DNA of 64,000 nt from Parvularculaceae bacterium (GTDB taxonomy: Bacteria; Pseudomonadota; Alphaproteobacteria; Caulobacterales; Parvularculaceae), in the NCBI GenBank assembly GCA_021776475.1, contig JAJFFV010000005.1:248001-312000 (forward strand). The letters run 5' to 3'. The translations under genes were made by a program, and so were the position numbers. A model generated the notes under the pieces. That model made no database searches. It was given only the letters and a program-made list of their open reading frames with translations, and was not told the origin of the DNA. Positions within the stretch are counted from its first letter, which is position 1, and each line of letters begins with the position of its first letter. This document shows positions 18,098 to 27,932 of the stretch, one piece after another.

Positions 18098-19996
18098 TTA
18101 TTCAGCTGCTGGCTGCAGGATAACGGTGACGGTTTTTCCAGCGATAACAGTTACTTCCTGCGGTGCAGCATTGCCCCCGCCTGAGCCACCACCTTTGACC
18201 GAATACCGTCCGGGCAGGAATTTCTTGGCAACGCCAGGCCGCATGAAACCGTTCAGCATCTTTTGGCCTTCGGCAGGATAAACTGACGCGCGATCCGGTT
18301 GCCGCGGCCAGAGATCCGAGGCGGCATAGTTGACAATGATTTCGCCCAGAGGTTTTGGAATGAACTCAACTTCGACGGTTTCATTCGTGGCAACCTCGAA
18401 ATCGATCGCATCAAAGAAGCCGCGCGCTGTATGAGGATTGGCTCTGTACCTGCCAGGCAGCACAGGGATCGCTGTATTGATCCCGGCATATTTGGAGCCA
18501 CCCCGATCAAGTGATTCCAAATTTGCGCGATCCGGCTCGCTGATATAGTTGAAATCATCTGGCTTGTACTTAATGACAACCCATCCAGCATCTACCGGTA
18601 CTTCGTAGGTCTTTCCATCTTCGCTGATTTCGATTTCAATCGGCGTTAACGGCAGGTTTTGATTATCGGAGCGCAACTCATAGACGCCGGGTTGTATGGT
18701 CGTCGGATTGCCTGAAAATACACTGTAGACTTTTTTGCCGTCACGCCACAGCTCAGAGCCGCGTCTGAACTTCTGACCATCCGGCAAGACGAAGCGCACA
18801 TAAAACTGTATTGTGTTGATCAGTTCGAAGACCAGTTCAGTTTCTTCGCCGGCATTTAGTCGCTCGATCAGCTTGAGCTTATTGTCATCGTTTGGGCTGG
18901 CCCGAAACTCATATTCACCAGGTCGGGCCAATGCTTCGTCAGATGCACGAAATTTGAACATTTCCTTACCGTTTTGGTAGGCGACAATTTGGGATCCTCT
19001 GTGCTCCTCCCCGTTTTCCAGAAACGACGCGAAGACAATCGCGGGCCGTGTGACAGTCACATCGACGGTGACATCGCCCGGCTCGGTCACCCGGAAATCG
19101 ACCGCAACAGGCTCATAAATAGAGCCGTCGCGTAGCACAGGACCTACTTCAATTGTGTAGTCACCCGGCGCTTCGATAACATTTCGGCCATTGCTTGTAA
19201 CATCAGCAATTTCTTCGCCATCTTTGAGAAGCTTGCCGATGACGATGAAAGAGCGTCCCTGATCGTCCGTCGCACGAATACGCAAGGCATAGCCTTGCGC
19301 TAATTCAACTGGATTGGCGTTAGCAGAGACCGGCTCGTCAATCGCCTCACCTGCCTCTGTCAGAGCCTCAGCAAAACGATCCGAGGAATCCGCATCAAAA
19401 TATTTGCCGCCGGAAACATCGGCAATGCACGCCATGGCTGCCTGCTCCAGTTCGGACAGGCCGACACCGACTACATGAACACGGATGTTAACATTCGCAG
19501 CGCGCCATTCGCGCATCAGCTCGCAAGGGTCGATGTCACAGGTCTCGATCCCATCACTGATCAAGAGGATGTCGCCTGGCTCGCCATCAAGATCTTTCAA
19601 GCCCTCCTTCAAACTATAGGTTATTGGCGTTTTTCCGGTTGGACGGATATTTTCGATCGCTGACGTAATTTTCGTCTTTGCGACACTAGGCTCCGAGAAG
19701 GGCACCAGCAGTTCTGAGTCGCGACAATCTGTTTTCCGGCGATGACCATACGGACGAAAACCGACTTCATGCGTACCAAACTCTGTGGCAAGGAACGCGC
19801 CGAGTGCCGAACGACCAGCTTCGTATTTCCTCGATTTGTCAGATAGCTCACCCCACATTGAGTTCGATGAATCATAGATCACCAAAACTTTGGTTGGGTC
19901 GGTCGCGTCGGCTGAGGCCTCGTCTGCAAATGCAGCGGTGCCGACAAAAAGGCATCCGATGACGATGACAATGATCAAGCTGATTTTTTCAAACAT
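18098..19996 (-). CDS. Secreted VWA-domain protein
   Basis: VLVIYDSSNSMWGE (MIDAS DxSxS), DILLISDGIETCDIDPCELM. Confidence 0.85.
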   Translation of the reverse strand: MFEKISLIIVIVIGCLFVGTAAFADEASADATDPTKVLVIYDSSNSMWGELSDKSRKYEAGRSALGAFLATEFGTHEVGFRPYGHRRKTDCRDSELLVPFSEPSVAKTKITSAIENIRPTGKTPITYSLKEGLKDLDGEPGDILLISDGIETCDIDPCELMREWRAANVNIRVHVVGVGLSELEQAAMACIADVSGGKYFDADSSDRFAEALTEAGEAIDEPVSANANPVELAQGYALRIRATDDQGRSFIVIGKLLKDGEEIADVTSNGRNVIEAPGDYTIEVGPVLRDGSIYEPVAVDFRVTEPGDVTVDVTVTRPAIVFASFLENGEEHRGSQIVAYQNGKEMFKFRASDEALARPGEYEFRASPNDDNKLKLIERLNAGEETELVFELINTIQFYVRFVLPDGQKFRRGSELWRDGKKVYSVFSGNPTTIQPGVYELRSDNQNLPLTPIEIEISEDGKTYEVPVDAGWVVIKYKPDDFNYISEPDRANLESLDRGGSKYAGINTAIPVLPGRYRANPHTARGFFDAIDFEVATNETVEVEFIPKPLGEIIVNYAASDLWPRQPDRASVYPAEGQKMLNGFMRPGVAKKFLPGRYSVKGGGSGGGNAAPQEVTVIAGKTVTVILQPAAE

Positions 19997-20217
19997 TGCT
20001 GTGCTCCCCTATCATGTGGATTATCTTGTGAAACTCTCCTGAACGCTATTTTCGGCTGGTATCGGCTACGCGCCAACCTGTACAGGTGTACTAGTTGCCA
20101 GGCTTAGCCAGATCCTGAGCCGTGCCTTCGTACCGCCTCTTATAGCACATTAGCCCTAATTGTAGCAAAGCAGCGCACGGTTCTAATCTGGCTGCACAAT
20201 AATAAGGGAGACACAAA

Positions 20218-20676
20218 ATGGTACGCAACATCTTCGCTATATCAGCTGGCGCGTTGGCCTTCGGCATGCTCACAATGCCGGCATCAGCGAGTTACATTTC
20301 GAAATGTGACGCGCTCATCCAGGACTGGAAACAATGCCGCACGACCGGCAAACTTTGCCTCGCCAGGCAGGCCACAATCGAGGAACATTGCAAATGCCAC
20401 GCGCTGAAAGGCGACGAGTGGAAACTCGTAACCGCGGCCGTCGGCGAAGATGGCGTTTGTAGAAATCGGATCACGACGATCGAGATTCCGCCGCCGCCAC
20501 CACCGCCACCTGTAGAATATCATAACCCTGATCCCGTTGGAGATCCTGGCAATGGCGAAGGTGATCCAAAAGGCAAAAAAGGCGGCGGCGATGATGGCAC
20601 CGGCAAGGGCAATGGCGGCGAAGCAAGTGGCGGCTCGAACAACGGTAGCGCCAATAGCAAAGAAGACCGCGATTAA
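20218..20676 (+). CDS. Secreted low-complexity protein (poly-Pro then Gly-rich tail)
   Basis: Signal peptide, Cys-rich middle, IPPPPPPPPVEYHNP, GKKGGGDDGTGKGNGGEASGGSNNG. Confidence 0.6.
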   Translation: MVRNIFAISAGALAFGMLTMPASASYISKCDALIQDWKQCRTTGKLCLARQATIEEHCKCHALKGDEWKLVTAAVGEDGVCRNRITTIEIPPPPPPPPVEYHNPDPVGDPGNGEGDPKGKKGGGDDGTGKGNGGEASGGSNNGSANSKEDRD

Positions 20677-20696
20677 GTCGTCCCATTTCATGTTTT

Positions 20697-20720
20697 GGCC
20701 GATCCGGTATAGGATCGGCC
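20697..20720. promoter_or_regulatory. Perfect inverted repeat just upstream of response regulator RBS
   Basis: GGCCGATCC-ggtata-GGATCGGCC. Confidence 0.6.
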
Positions 20721-20739
20721 GCGTGGGAGGCACCTCGTG

Positions 20740-21354
20740 ATGAAAATTCTGCTTGTTGACGACCACCCCGTTTTCAGAAGCGGTATGGCGGTAATGTTGC
20801 GCAATCTGTTTGCCGGCGCCGAAATTATCGAAGTTGGCGACAGTACAGGGTTGAACGAGGAAATCGACCGGGACGAACCGCTTGATCTTGTTGTTCTGGA
20901 CCTGCTTTTCCCTGGGTTCATTGCGGCGCGCGATTTCCCCACGTTGCGAAAGAAGCTGCCATTGACGCCAATCGTCGCGGTTTCAATGACCCATGAAACT
21001 TCCGTGATTGAGAGTGTGATGGAAGCCGGCGCCAACGGATTTGCTTCAAAGACGGCTCATCCTGAAGACATTTCCGGCGCTTTGTTGTCCGTGATGGATG
21101 GTGAGACGGTCATCTTACGGGCGTCTGGACCAACGTCAGCTGCGCCCGCCGGAGATGCGATGGCAGCCCTGACCGACCGTCAACAGGACGTTCTCAAATA
21201 TATCGCACAAGGAATGTCCAACAAGGAAATTGCGCGCGAACTTGATATCTCTCCGTATACAGTCCGTATTCATGTTTCTGCCTTGCTGAGAACACTCGGC
21301 CTGTCAAGCAGATCCGCCGCCGCCTCCTTCGCTGCCTCCCGCGGCTTTGTCTGA
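20740..21354 (+). CDS. NarL/LuxR-family response regulator
   Basis: REC domain [20 protein letters not shown]...[11 protein letters not shown] and C-terminal GerE HTH. Confidence 0.92.
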   Translation: MKILLVDDHPVFRSGMAVMLRNLFAGAEIIEVGDSTGLNEEIDRDEPLDLVVLDLLFPGFIAARDFPTLRKKLPLTPIVAVSMTHETSVIESVMEAGANGFASKTAHPEDISGALLSVMDGETVILRASGPTSAAPAGDAMAALTDRQQDVLKYIAQGMSNKEIARELDISPYTVRIHVSALLRTLGLSSRSAAASFAASRGFV

Positions 21355-23136
21355 AGCAGCAAGCGCATTCAAAAGGGCCGAGCGAAGTTGCGCTGGCCTA
21401 ATCGGCTTGTGCAGCAGCGGTATGCCCATGGAAATCGCCTCGCGCCGAAGATCCGTGGATGTGTGCCCCGAAATCATGATTGCCGGCGCGGTGCCATCGA
21501 GCTCTTTCAGGACATCCAAGCCGGTTTTTTCAGGGGTTAGCTCATAATCACAGATCACCACATCAGGATCAGCGTCGATGAGATCGCGCCATTCCTGTGA
21601 CGTCTCGACCGTGCAACCCCAGCGTTTGAGCAATATTGCTGTTGCTGCCAATGTCTCCGGGTCATCATCAAGCACAAAAACAGAAGCGCCATTGGCGACG
21701 CCGGTGACCGCGCGCGGTGGCATCCGCGCCTGGACCCGCTTCGCATCGGCGACCTCAAATCCATCAAGGGCAAAAACAGATCCTTTGTCAGGTCTTGATG
21801 ACAACCGGACTTGCAGGCCCAACTCGCCCGCGATCCGCTTGACAATTGAAAGACCAAGGCCAAGACCGGGAGTTGCCGATGTGCCCATTCTTGTTGAATC
21901 GAGCCGCGTAAACTCATTGAAGATTTGTTCTTGATCCCGCTCATCAATACCAGAACCGGTATCTGCTACTTCAATCGACAAATTGCCGTCGCGGCGGCGG
22001 CAGCCAATTAGCACCCGGCCGCCCTCAGAGTGCCGTATGGCATTCGAAATCAGGTTCTGTAACATCCGCCGGACCAGCACTGGATCGCTTTCTACGGCAA
22101 GACTCGACGGCACAATCCTTAACCTCACATGGCACGCCTCTGCGACCAGACTGAAGTCGTGCTCGACCTCGGCGATAATATCGCTCGGCCGGAAAACGGT
22201 CCGGCGAACTTCAATCCCACCGGTGTCCAGCAGGGTAACGTCGAGGAGTGAGTCGAACAACTTTGTCAGCACATCAAGAGACTGGCGAACCCGGGTCATG
22301 ATATGTTCATGTTCCGCCTGGGTCTCCGCGTCCGGGAGCGACTCGACGAACAGACTAATTGCATGCAAGGGCTGGCGAAGATCATGGCTTGCCTGCGCCA
22401 GGAAGCGGGATTTCGCTGAATTTGCCTCCTCCGCTTCAGCCCGCGCCGCATCAAGTGCCTGCGTCTGTTTTTCCAACCGGTCGAGAAGGCGTTCCTGTTC
22501 AAGTTGCAACGCAAACGCGCGATGGGAAAACCGATGGAGGCGGAGAGCCATATTGACCAAGACTGCCGTGTAAACCAGGAGCAACACCCCGGATGCCCAG
22601 TTAAACGGTAGATCTGAAAACATGTATCTGAAGGCGAGCGGTGGTATACCCGGGCAGATCGACAAAAGACAGGCGCGCACGCTGACGTGTTGCTGGCTGA
22701 CGGCACTCATCGCCATGCCGCCCATGACGAACACAAGGAAGAAAACCCGCCCCGGCTCACTTTCAGGAAATAACGCAACACCCGCGAATCCCCAGGAAAG
22801 CCCGACAGCGAGGGCGGCGGCTTCGAACTGTCGCTGCACCCGCGATGCTTCGGCAACACCAAGGTGTTTGCCACCTTTGCGCAAGATCAAAGAGCCTTGA
22901 AACAAGATAAATGAGCTTAAGGCCACACTCCAGGCAATAACCCATGTTTGATCAACCGCTGGCCACAACACTATGCCCAGCAAGATCACCACGGCAATGT
23001 GCATGACCGCAGCAAATGTACCCACACCGATCAGCATTTCGGTCGCGCGAATACGCAACCGCACTGCATCAGCCGGACTTGAGCGTGGATGGTATGGAGC
23101 TTGATCCATTAGTCGATTATTCCAGAATTTGATCAT
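21304..23136 (-). CDS. Membrane-bound hybrid histidine kinase with C-terminal receiver
   Basis: [24 protein letters not shown]-box, [31 protein letters not shown]-terminal REC ([13 protein letters not shown]...[10 protein letters not shown]). Confidence 0.92.
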   Translation of the reverse strand: MIKFWNNRLMDQAPYHPRSSPADAVRLRIRATEMLIGVGTFAAVMHIAVVILLGIVLWPAVDQTWVIAWSVALSSFILFQGSLILRKGGKHLGVAEASRVQRQFEAAALAVGLSWGFAGVALFPESEPGRVFFLVFVMGGMAMSAVSQQHVSVRACLLSICPGIPPLAFRYMFSDLPFNWASGVLLLVYTAVLVNMALRLHRFSHRAFALQLEQERLLDRLEKQTQALDAARAEAEEANSAKSRFLAQASHDLRQPLHAISLFVESLPDAETQAEHEHIMTRVRQSLDVLTKLFDSLLDVTLLDTGGIEVRRTVFRPSDIIAEVEHDFSLVAEACHVRLRIVPSSLAVESDPVLVRRMLQNLISNAIRHSEGGRVLIGCRRRDGNLSIEVADTGSGIDERDQEQIFNEFTRLDSTRMGTSATPGLGLGLSIVKRIAGELGLQVRLSSRPDKGSVFALDGFEVADAKRVQARMPPRAVTGVANGASVFVLDDDPETLAATAILLKRWGCTVETSQEWRDLIDADPDVVICDYELTPEKTGLDVLKELDGTAPAIMISGHTSTDLRREAISMGIPLLHKPIRPAQLRSALLNALAASDKAAGGSEGGGGGSA

Positions 23137-23240
23137 CAGGGATACCGCCCCGGGCCTAGTGCATTCGCCCTAGTTGCTAAGATCTGGTACAACAGCAAAG
23201 CTTGCAGGAACGGCCACAAGCTGAACAGGAGGAGACTATC

Positions 23241-23591
23241 ATGTTAATTAAAGCACACGGAATTTTGCTTGGCACGGCAGGACTGGCGCTGATCGTTGCC
23301 GGGTGTAGTGGCGGCGGAACTTCGTCGCAGGACGTTGCCGATTTCAAAAAAGCCTGTGATAAGGAGATGACTGTCCCGGCAGGATTTTGCGATTGTATCG
23401 CTGATACAGCCAACGAGCAACTGTCTGACAAGCAGTTTGAATTCCTGCTTGCGGCCATTGAACAAGACGAAGCCGAGACTGCCTTACTCCGCTCTCAGAT
23501 GAATTTCACGGAACTTACAGAGGCCAGCATGTTCATGCTGAACGGCACCCAGGACTGTGCCGCGAAGTATGATGTCGATATGGATGAGTGA
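23241..23591 (+). CDS. Small putative lipoprotein
   Basis: MLIKAHGILLGTAGLALIVAGCSGGG; aggagg RBS. Confidence 0.7.
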   Translation: MLIKAHGILLGTAGLALIVAGCSGGGTSSQDVADFKKACDKEMTVPAGFCDCIADTANEQLSDKQFEFLLAAIEQDEAETALLRSQMNFTELTEASMFMLNGTQDCAAKYDVDMDE

Positions 23592-23615
23592 CGAGACCGA
23601 GGTCTCCAGTTAGTA

Positions 23616-25415
23616 TCATGCTTGTTCCCGGTGTGCGACGCCGGCACTGTCGGGCATCCGGATATCATCAACGAGATCTCTGATCTCCGGTGGAGCCGCT
23701 TTTGTGAATTGAGCAACTGTCAAGGCCACAACAAAATTTATCGCCATACCGATCGATCCGATCCCTTCTGGAGATATGCCGAACAGCCAGTGCTCAGCAC
23801 TGTTGGTCGCCCCAAACCATGGCGACTTGAAATACACGATATAGCAGACAGTAAACAGCAACCCGGCCAACATGCCGGCAATGGCCCCGTCCCTGTTCAT
23901 GCCTTTGTGAAAAATGCCCATAAGAATTGCCGGGAACAGGGAGCTCGCTGCGAGGCCGAAAGCGAGCGCCACCACTTGCGCAACAAATCCCGGCGGATTG
24001 ATGCCAAGATATCCGGCAATCACGATAGCGACCATCGCGGCCCCGCGCGCCGCCCATAATTCTTCCCTGTCTGAAATATCAGGACGGAGCGTTTTCTTTA
24101 AAAGGTCGTGACTGATCGACGTTGAAATCACCAGCAGCAGACCGGCAGCGGTGGACAGCGCCGCGGCAATGCCACCCGCTGCGACAAGCGCAACGACCCA
24201 TCCGGGCAAGTTGGCGATCTCTGGATTAGCCAGTACCATAATATCGCGGTCAATATAAACTTCGTTCGCATTATCCGTCGGCGTATTAGAAACGCTTCGC
24301 TCACCGCTCGCGCCTGTTTCACCCGAGAAGACAGGCTTGCCTGTAAAGGGTGCACCAGCACGGTACTGGATTTTGCCGTCGCGGTTTTTGTCAATCCAAC
24401 CGATCAGGCCGATCCCTTCCCAGCTTTTGACCCATGCCGGCGTGACGGCCTGATCATCAGCTGCCGCATAGCTTGTCTCATTAACGGTTTCGATAAAATT
24501 GATCCGGGCAAAAGCACCAACCGCAGGGGCCGTTGTGTAGAGGAGCGCAATAAAGATAAGGGCGAACCCGGCGGATTTCCGTGCGTCCGAGACTTTTGGT
24601 ACCGTGAAGAACCGAACGATCACATGGGGCAGGCCCGCCGTACCGACCATCAGGGCGAGGGTGATTGCAAAGATGTCGGTCATCGACTTTTTGTTCTCGG
24701 TGTAGCGCTCGAAGCCGAGGTCAACCAGCGTCTGATCAAGTTTCTGCAGCACCGTCAGTCCGCTCCCATCGGCCACTTCAGCGCCCAGGCCAAGTTGCGG
24801 TACCGGATTGCCGGTGATCAGTATAGAGATATAAATCGCCGGAACCATATAAGCAAAGATCAGTACGCAATACTGTGCTACCTGAGTATAGGTGATTCCC
24901 TTCATCCCGCCGAGCACCGCGTAGAAAAAGACGATCCCCATACCAACGATCACGCCCATATTAATGGGAATATCCAGGAAGCGCGAGAAAACTACGCCGA
25001 CGCCGCGCATTTGGCCGGCAACGTAGGTGAAGGAAATAACAATAAGGCAGATAACCGCAACAACGCGGGCGACCTTAGAGTAGTAGCGCTCACCGATGAA
25101 GTCGGGCACTGTGAATTGCCCGAACTTGCGCAAATACGGCGCCAGCAAAAGCGCCAGCAGCACGTAGCCGCCGGTCCAGCCCATCAAATACATCGACCCG
25201 TCATATCCGGCGAAGGCTATAATGCCGGCCATAGAAATGAACGACGCCGCACTCATCCAGTCCGCAGCTGTGGCCATTCCGTTCGCAATCGGATGAACAC
25301 CGCCGCCAGCAACGTAGAATTCATTTGTCGAGCGGGCCCGCGACCAGATCGCGATGCCGATATAGACCGCAAAAGAAAGTCCGACAAATATGTAGGTTAG
25401 AACTTGTGTGCTCAT
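23616..25415 (-). CDS. Sodium:solute symporter (VC_2705/ActP-like)
   Basis: FYVAGGGVHPIANGMATAADWMSAASFISMAGII...; 599 aa polytopic. Confidence 0.9.
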   Translation of the reverse strand: MSTQVLTYIFVGLSFAVYIGIAIWSRARSTNEFYVAGGGVHPIANGMATAADWMSAASFISMAGIIAFAGYDGSMYLMGWTGGYVLLALLLAPYLRKFGQFTVPDFIGERYYSKVARVVAVICLIVISFTYVAGQMRGVGVVFSRFLDIPINMGVIVGMGIVFFYAVLGGMKGITYTQVAQYCVLIFAYMVPAIYISILITGNPVPQLGLGAEVADGSGLTVLQKLDQTLVDLGFERYTENKKSMTDIFAITLALMVGTAGLPHVIVRFFTVPKVSDARKSAGFALIFIALLYTTAPAVGAFARINFIETVNETSYAAADDQAVTPAWVKSWEGIGLIGWIDKNRDGKIQYRAGAPFTGKPVFSGETGASGERSVSNTPTDNANEVYIDRDIMVLANPEIANLPGWVVALVAAGGIAAALSTAAGLLLVISTSISHDLLKKTLRPDISDREELWAARGAAMVAIVIAGYLGINPPGFVAQVVALAFGLAASSLFPAILMGIFHKGMNRDGAIAGMLAGLLFTVCYIVYFKSPWFGATNSAEHWLFGISPEGIGSIGMAINFVVALTVAQFTKAAPPEIRDLVDDIRMPDSAGVAHREQA

Positions 25416-25427
25416 TGCCAGCGCGCC

Positions 25428-25778
25428 CTACTCATCACCGACACCGAATTTTCGCTCAATGCGCGTTATCACCGTCGCATAAACAAAGATCAGTATGACG
25501 AAGATATAAATTGATCCTTGCTGCGCGAACCAGAAACCAAGAGGCATGCCAAGAAACGTCAATTTATTCAAGTGCTCAGCAAACAAAATGCCGGCGCCAA
25601 AAGAGACGATGAACCAGATCGCCAGGAGAGCGCCGAGGAGCTGTAGATTGGCCCGCCAATAGTTTCGGGCGGTCGCTTCTGTTGCAGGTTTGCCTGCGTG
25701 ATCATCTATCGGTCGGTTCCCGGGCTGTCGTTTGTCCCCGCTATTGGTGGTTTTTGCGCCGCTGTTTTCGTTCGCCAT
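25428..25778 (-). CDS. DUF4212 (putative solute:sodium symporter small subunit)
   Basis: YWRANLQLLGALLAIWFIVSFGAGILFAEHLN...GFWFAQQGSIYIFVILIFVYA. Confidence 0.9.
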   Translation of the reverse strand: MANENSGAKTTNSGDKRQPGNRPIDDHAGKPATEATARNYWRANLQLLGALLAIWFIVSFGAGILFAEHLNKLTFLGMPLGFWFAQQGSIYIFVILIFVYATVITRIERKFGVGDE

Positions 25779-25921
25779 TGCTGCCCCGTTTTTTTATTGC
25801 GCCCTATGAATAAAAGATTTCGGTGCCTCTGTCAGCCCGACCTTAAGCGCTTGAGCGAGGGAGCCTCCCGGGCGCCACCGCCTGCCATTGTCTCCGGACT
25901 TCGGCGCGTCCTCCGTATCCA

Positions 25922-26668
25922 CTATGCCGTCGCGAAAGCCGCAAATTCCTTCGCCAACGCCGACGCCGCCGCCGTTATGATACGGGCGCCATCTTCCGGT
26001 GTCGCCTGCGACGGATCAGATCCGATCCGGCCATCCGGGAAGGATCGACGATAGTGTTCTGCGTCCCTGATTTCACCGATGGGGGCTATTTTCGGTGACA
26101 TCTCCACGGTTTTTATAGCTTCCGGATAGGCCGCATAGGTGACCGCCACTTCCGATGCTGTTGCGTGCATGCCATCTCCAGCAGGATAAATATCCTGACA
26201 CAGATTATAAACACCCGGTAGCTCCCACCAGTTTCGCAGTTTTTGCGCCAAATCGCCGTCATTTTTCTTTTCGCGCGAGAAACTCCGCTCTGCGTAAATT
26301 TCTGAAAAGGCTGCGCTTACAGTGGCAGTATTGCCGCCATGCCCGTTGAACCAATAAAGCTTCTCGAATCCGTGTCGCACGAGAGAGGCAGACCAGTCCT
26401 GCATCGCTGCGATCATGGTCGATGGTCGCAGCGTAATGGTTCCCGAAAAAGCCAGATGATGCTGAGCACACCCGACCGAGAATGTCGGTGCGATGAGCAT
26501 ATCGGTTTGCTGCGCGGCAGCACGCGCAATAATTTCAGGGCAAAGAGCATCGGTGCCGAGAAATCCGTTGGGACCATGTTGCTCAGTCGAGCCAATCGGT
26601 ATCAGGATCGCTTTGGATTTTTTGAGATGCTCGTCAATCTCCTGCCAGGTGGATAAGTGAAGTAACAT
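25922..26668 (-). CDS. Creatininase family protein
   Basis: ILIPIGSTEQHGPNGFLGTDA...YWFNGHGGNTATV...PAGDGMHATASEVA. Confidence 0.9.
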   Translation of the reverse strand: MLLHLSTWQEIDEHLKKSKAILIPIGSTEQHGPNGFLGTDALCPEIIARAAAQQTDMLIAPTFSVGCAQHHLAFSGTITLRPSTMIAAMQDWSASLVRHGFEKLYWFNGHGGNTATVSAAFSEIYAERSFSREKKNDGDLAQKLRNWWELPGVYNLCQDIYPAGDGMHATASEVAVTYAAYPEAIKTVEMSPKIAPIGEIRDAEHYRRSFPDGRIGSDPSQATPEDGARIITAAASALAKEFAAFATA

Positions 26669-26999
26669 TTGGCGGTTCCTCAGAAATCTGCCTTCGAGTA
26701 CGCAGACCCTCTTTTAAATGACTTAACATGGACCGCCGACACACACCATCAACTTGTCCCGCTCCTGTTAGAATTATGGCGCACCAGTGGCTACGAAAAT
26801 GAGTAATTTCACCCACCACATCGCCGCGTTCACACCAATTGAAAGATCAATCCGTCACGGCATCTCAAGCGCAAGGGCCGATTTCTTCCATTATCATCCG
26901 GCGCAGGAAATGACCTTCGTCGTGAAATTCTGGAACAGGTTGGCAGTCCTTGTTTGGCTTGCGATCGGCTGGTATTGTTAGATGATTGGAGGAGATGCG

Positions 27000-27554
27000 A
27001 TGATGCAATACTATCAGTTGGTCGCTGTGTTACTCGGTCTATCGGCTTGCACTTCCTTTGGTAGCTCCGAACCGACAGAATCGCTTGGGCGCGACTTAGA
27101 AACCCGGTGTTTTGATGAACAACGAACAACTCCTAAAAGTCAGGCGGCGCATGAAGCGGTCACCAAACTGAGTGCTGTTACAATTCTCACCGACAATTTC
27201 GACGCCATGGTTTCTTTTTACCAAAGCGTATTTGGTTTTGAACTGGTCGCAGCGACTGGCGGTTATGCGCAATTTGAAAACACTCCATTGGCGATAGCTG
27301 AGCGTCAGACGATCTACGACGCATCAGGCTACAAGGGATTTATTGAACCCGTCAAAGGCCAAAGATTCGAACTAGCATTCGAAGTAAGTGAGCCCGCGTT
27401 GGTCGATGAAGTTTATCTCAAGGCAATTAGCTTTGGCGCAAATTCGATTTTACCTCCAGAAAATAAACCTTGGGGCCAGAGAGTTGCTTTTTTCGTTGAT
27501 CCAGATGGAAACGTGCACGATGTCTTTTCAAAACTAGACCTAGACATGAACTAG
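27000..27554 (+). CDS. VOC-domain lipoprotein
   Basis: MMQYYQLVAVLLGLSACTSFG lipobox; VTILTDNFDAMVSFYQSVFGFELV...FFVDPDGNVHDVFS. Confidence 0.75.
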   Translation: MMQYYQLVAVLLGLSACTSFGSSEPTESLGRDLETRCFDEQRTTPKSQAAHEAVTKLSAVTILTDNFDAMVSFYQSVFGFELVAATGGYAQFENTPLAIAERQTIYDASGYKGFIEPVKGQRFELAFEVSEPALVDEVYLKAISFGANSILPPENKPWGQRVAFFVDPDGNVHDVFSKLDLDMN

Positions 27555-27769
27555 CCTCACCAAAGCCCGCACAAACTTCTACAGAGCGATTCTGTACTAT
27601 TGTGGACCCCACAGCATAAATCTGACGTGAGCCGCGCAAAGTCACTTATTTTGAGTTATTCGGCGAGCGCATCAGATATTTACACCGGTTTCTAGGAGGG
27701 AATCTTCCGTGATTGAACGACTGAGCCTCTCGCGTGTTTTGGATATATTGAATCACAAGTGAGGAGTTG

Positions 27770-27919
27770 GGGAATGACCACTATCATATCCGGCCACATC
27801 AGGCTCTCAACATGCTCCCACAGTGCCAGAAACTCTATCAGAAAATGGCTCATAACAATGGGGCTTTACACTTGTTCAACCATGCGGATTATGACGGCGC
27901 ATGGTGCTGGATCAATTAG
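27770..27919 (+). pseudogene. Transposase C-terminal remnant (IS3/IS481-like)
   Basis: Frame from 27773: NDHYHIRPHQALNMLPQCQKLYQK... resembles the (D)YNxxRPHxALxxxTP motif; no upstream catalytic domain in frame. Confidence 0.5.
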
Positions 27920-27932
27920 TAGCGCAATTCAT

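Noticed and set aside
21983-22573. 196-aa plus-strand ORF antisense to the histidine kinase
   Set aside because: Ser/Arg-rich mirror frame typical of antisense ORFs over GC-rich genes.
24624-25400. 258-aa plus-strand ORF antisense to the SSS transporter
   Set aside because: His/Gln/Asn-rich composition is the reverse reading of TM-coding DNA.
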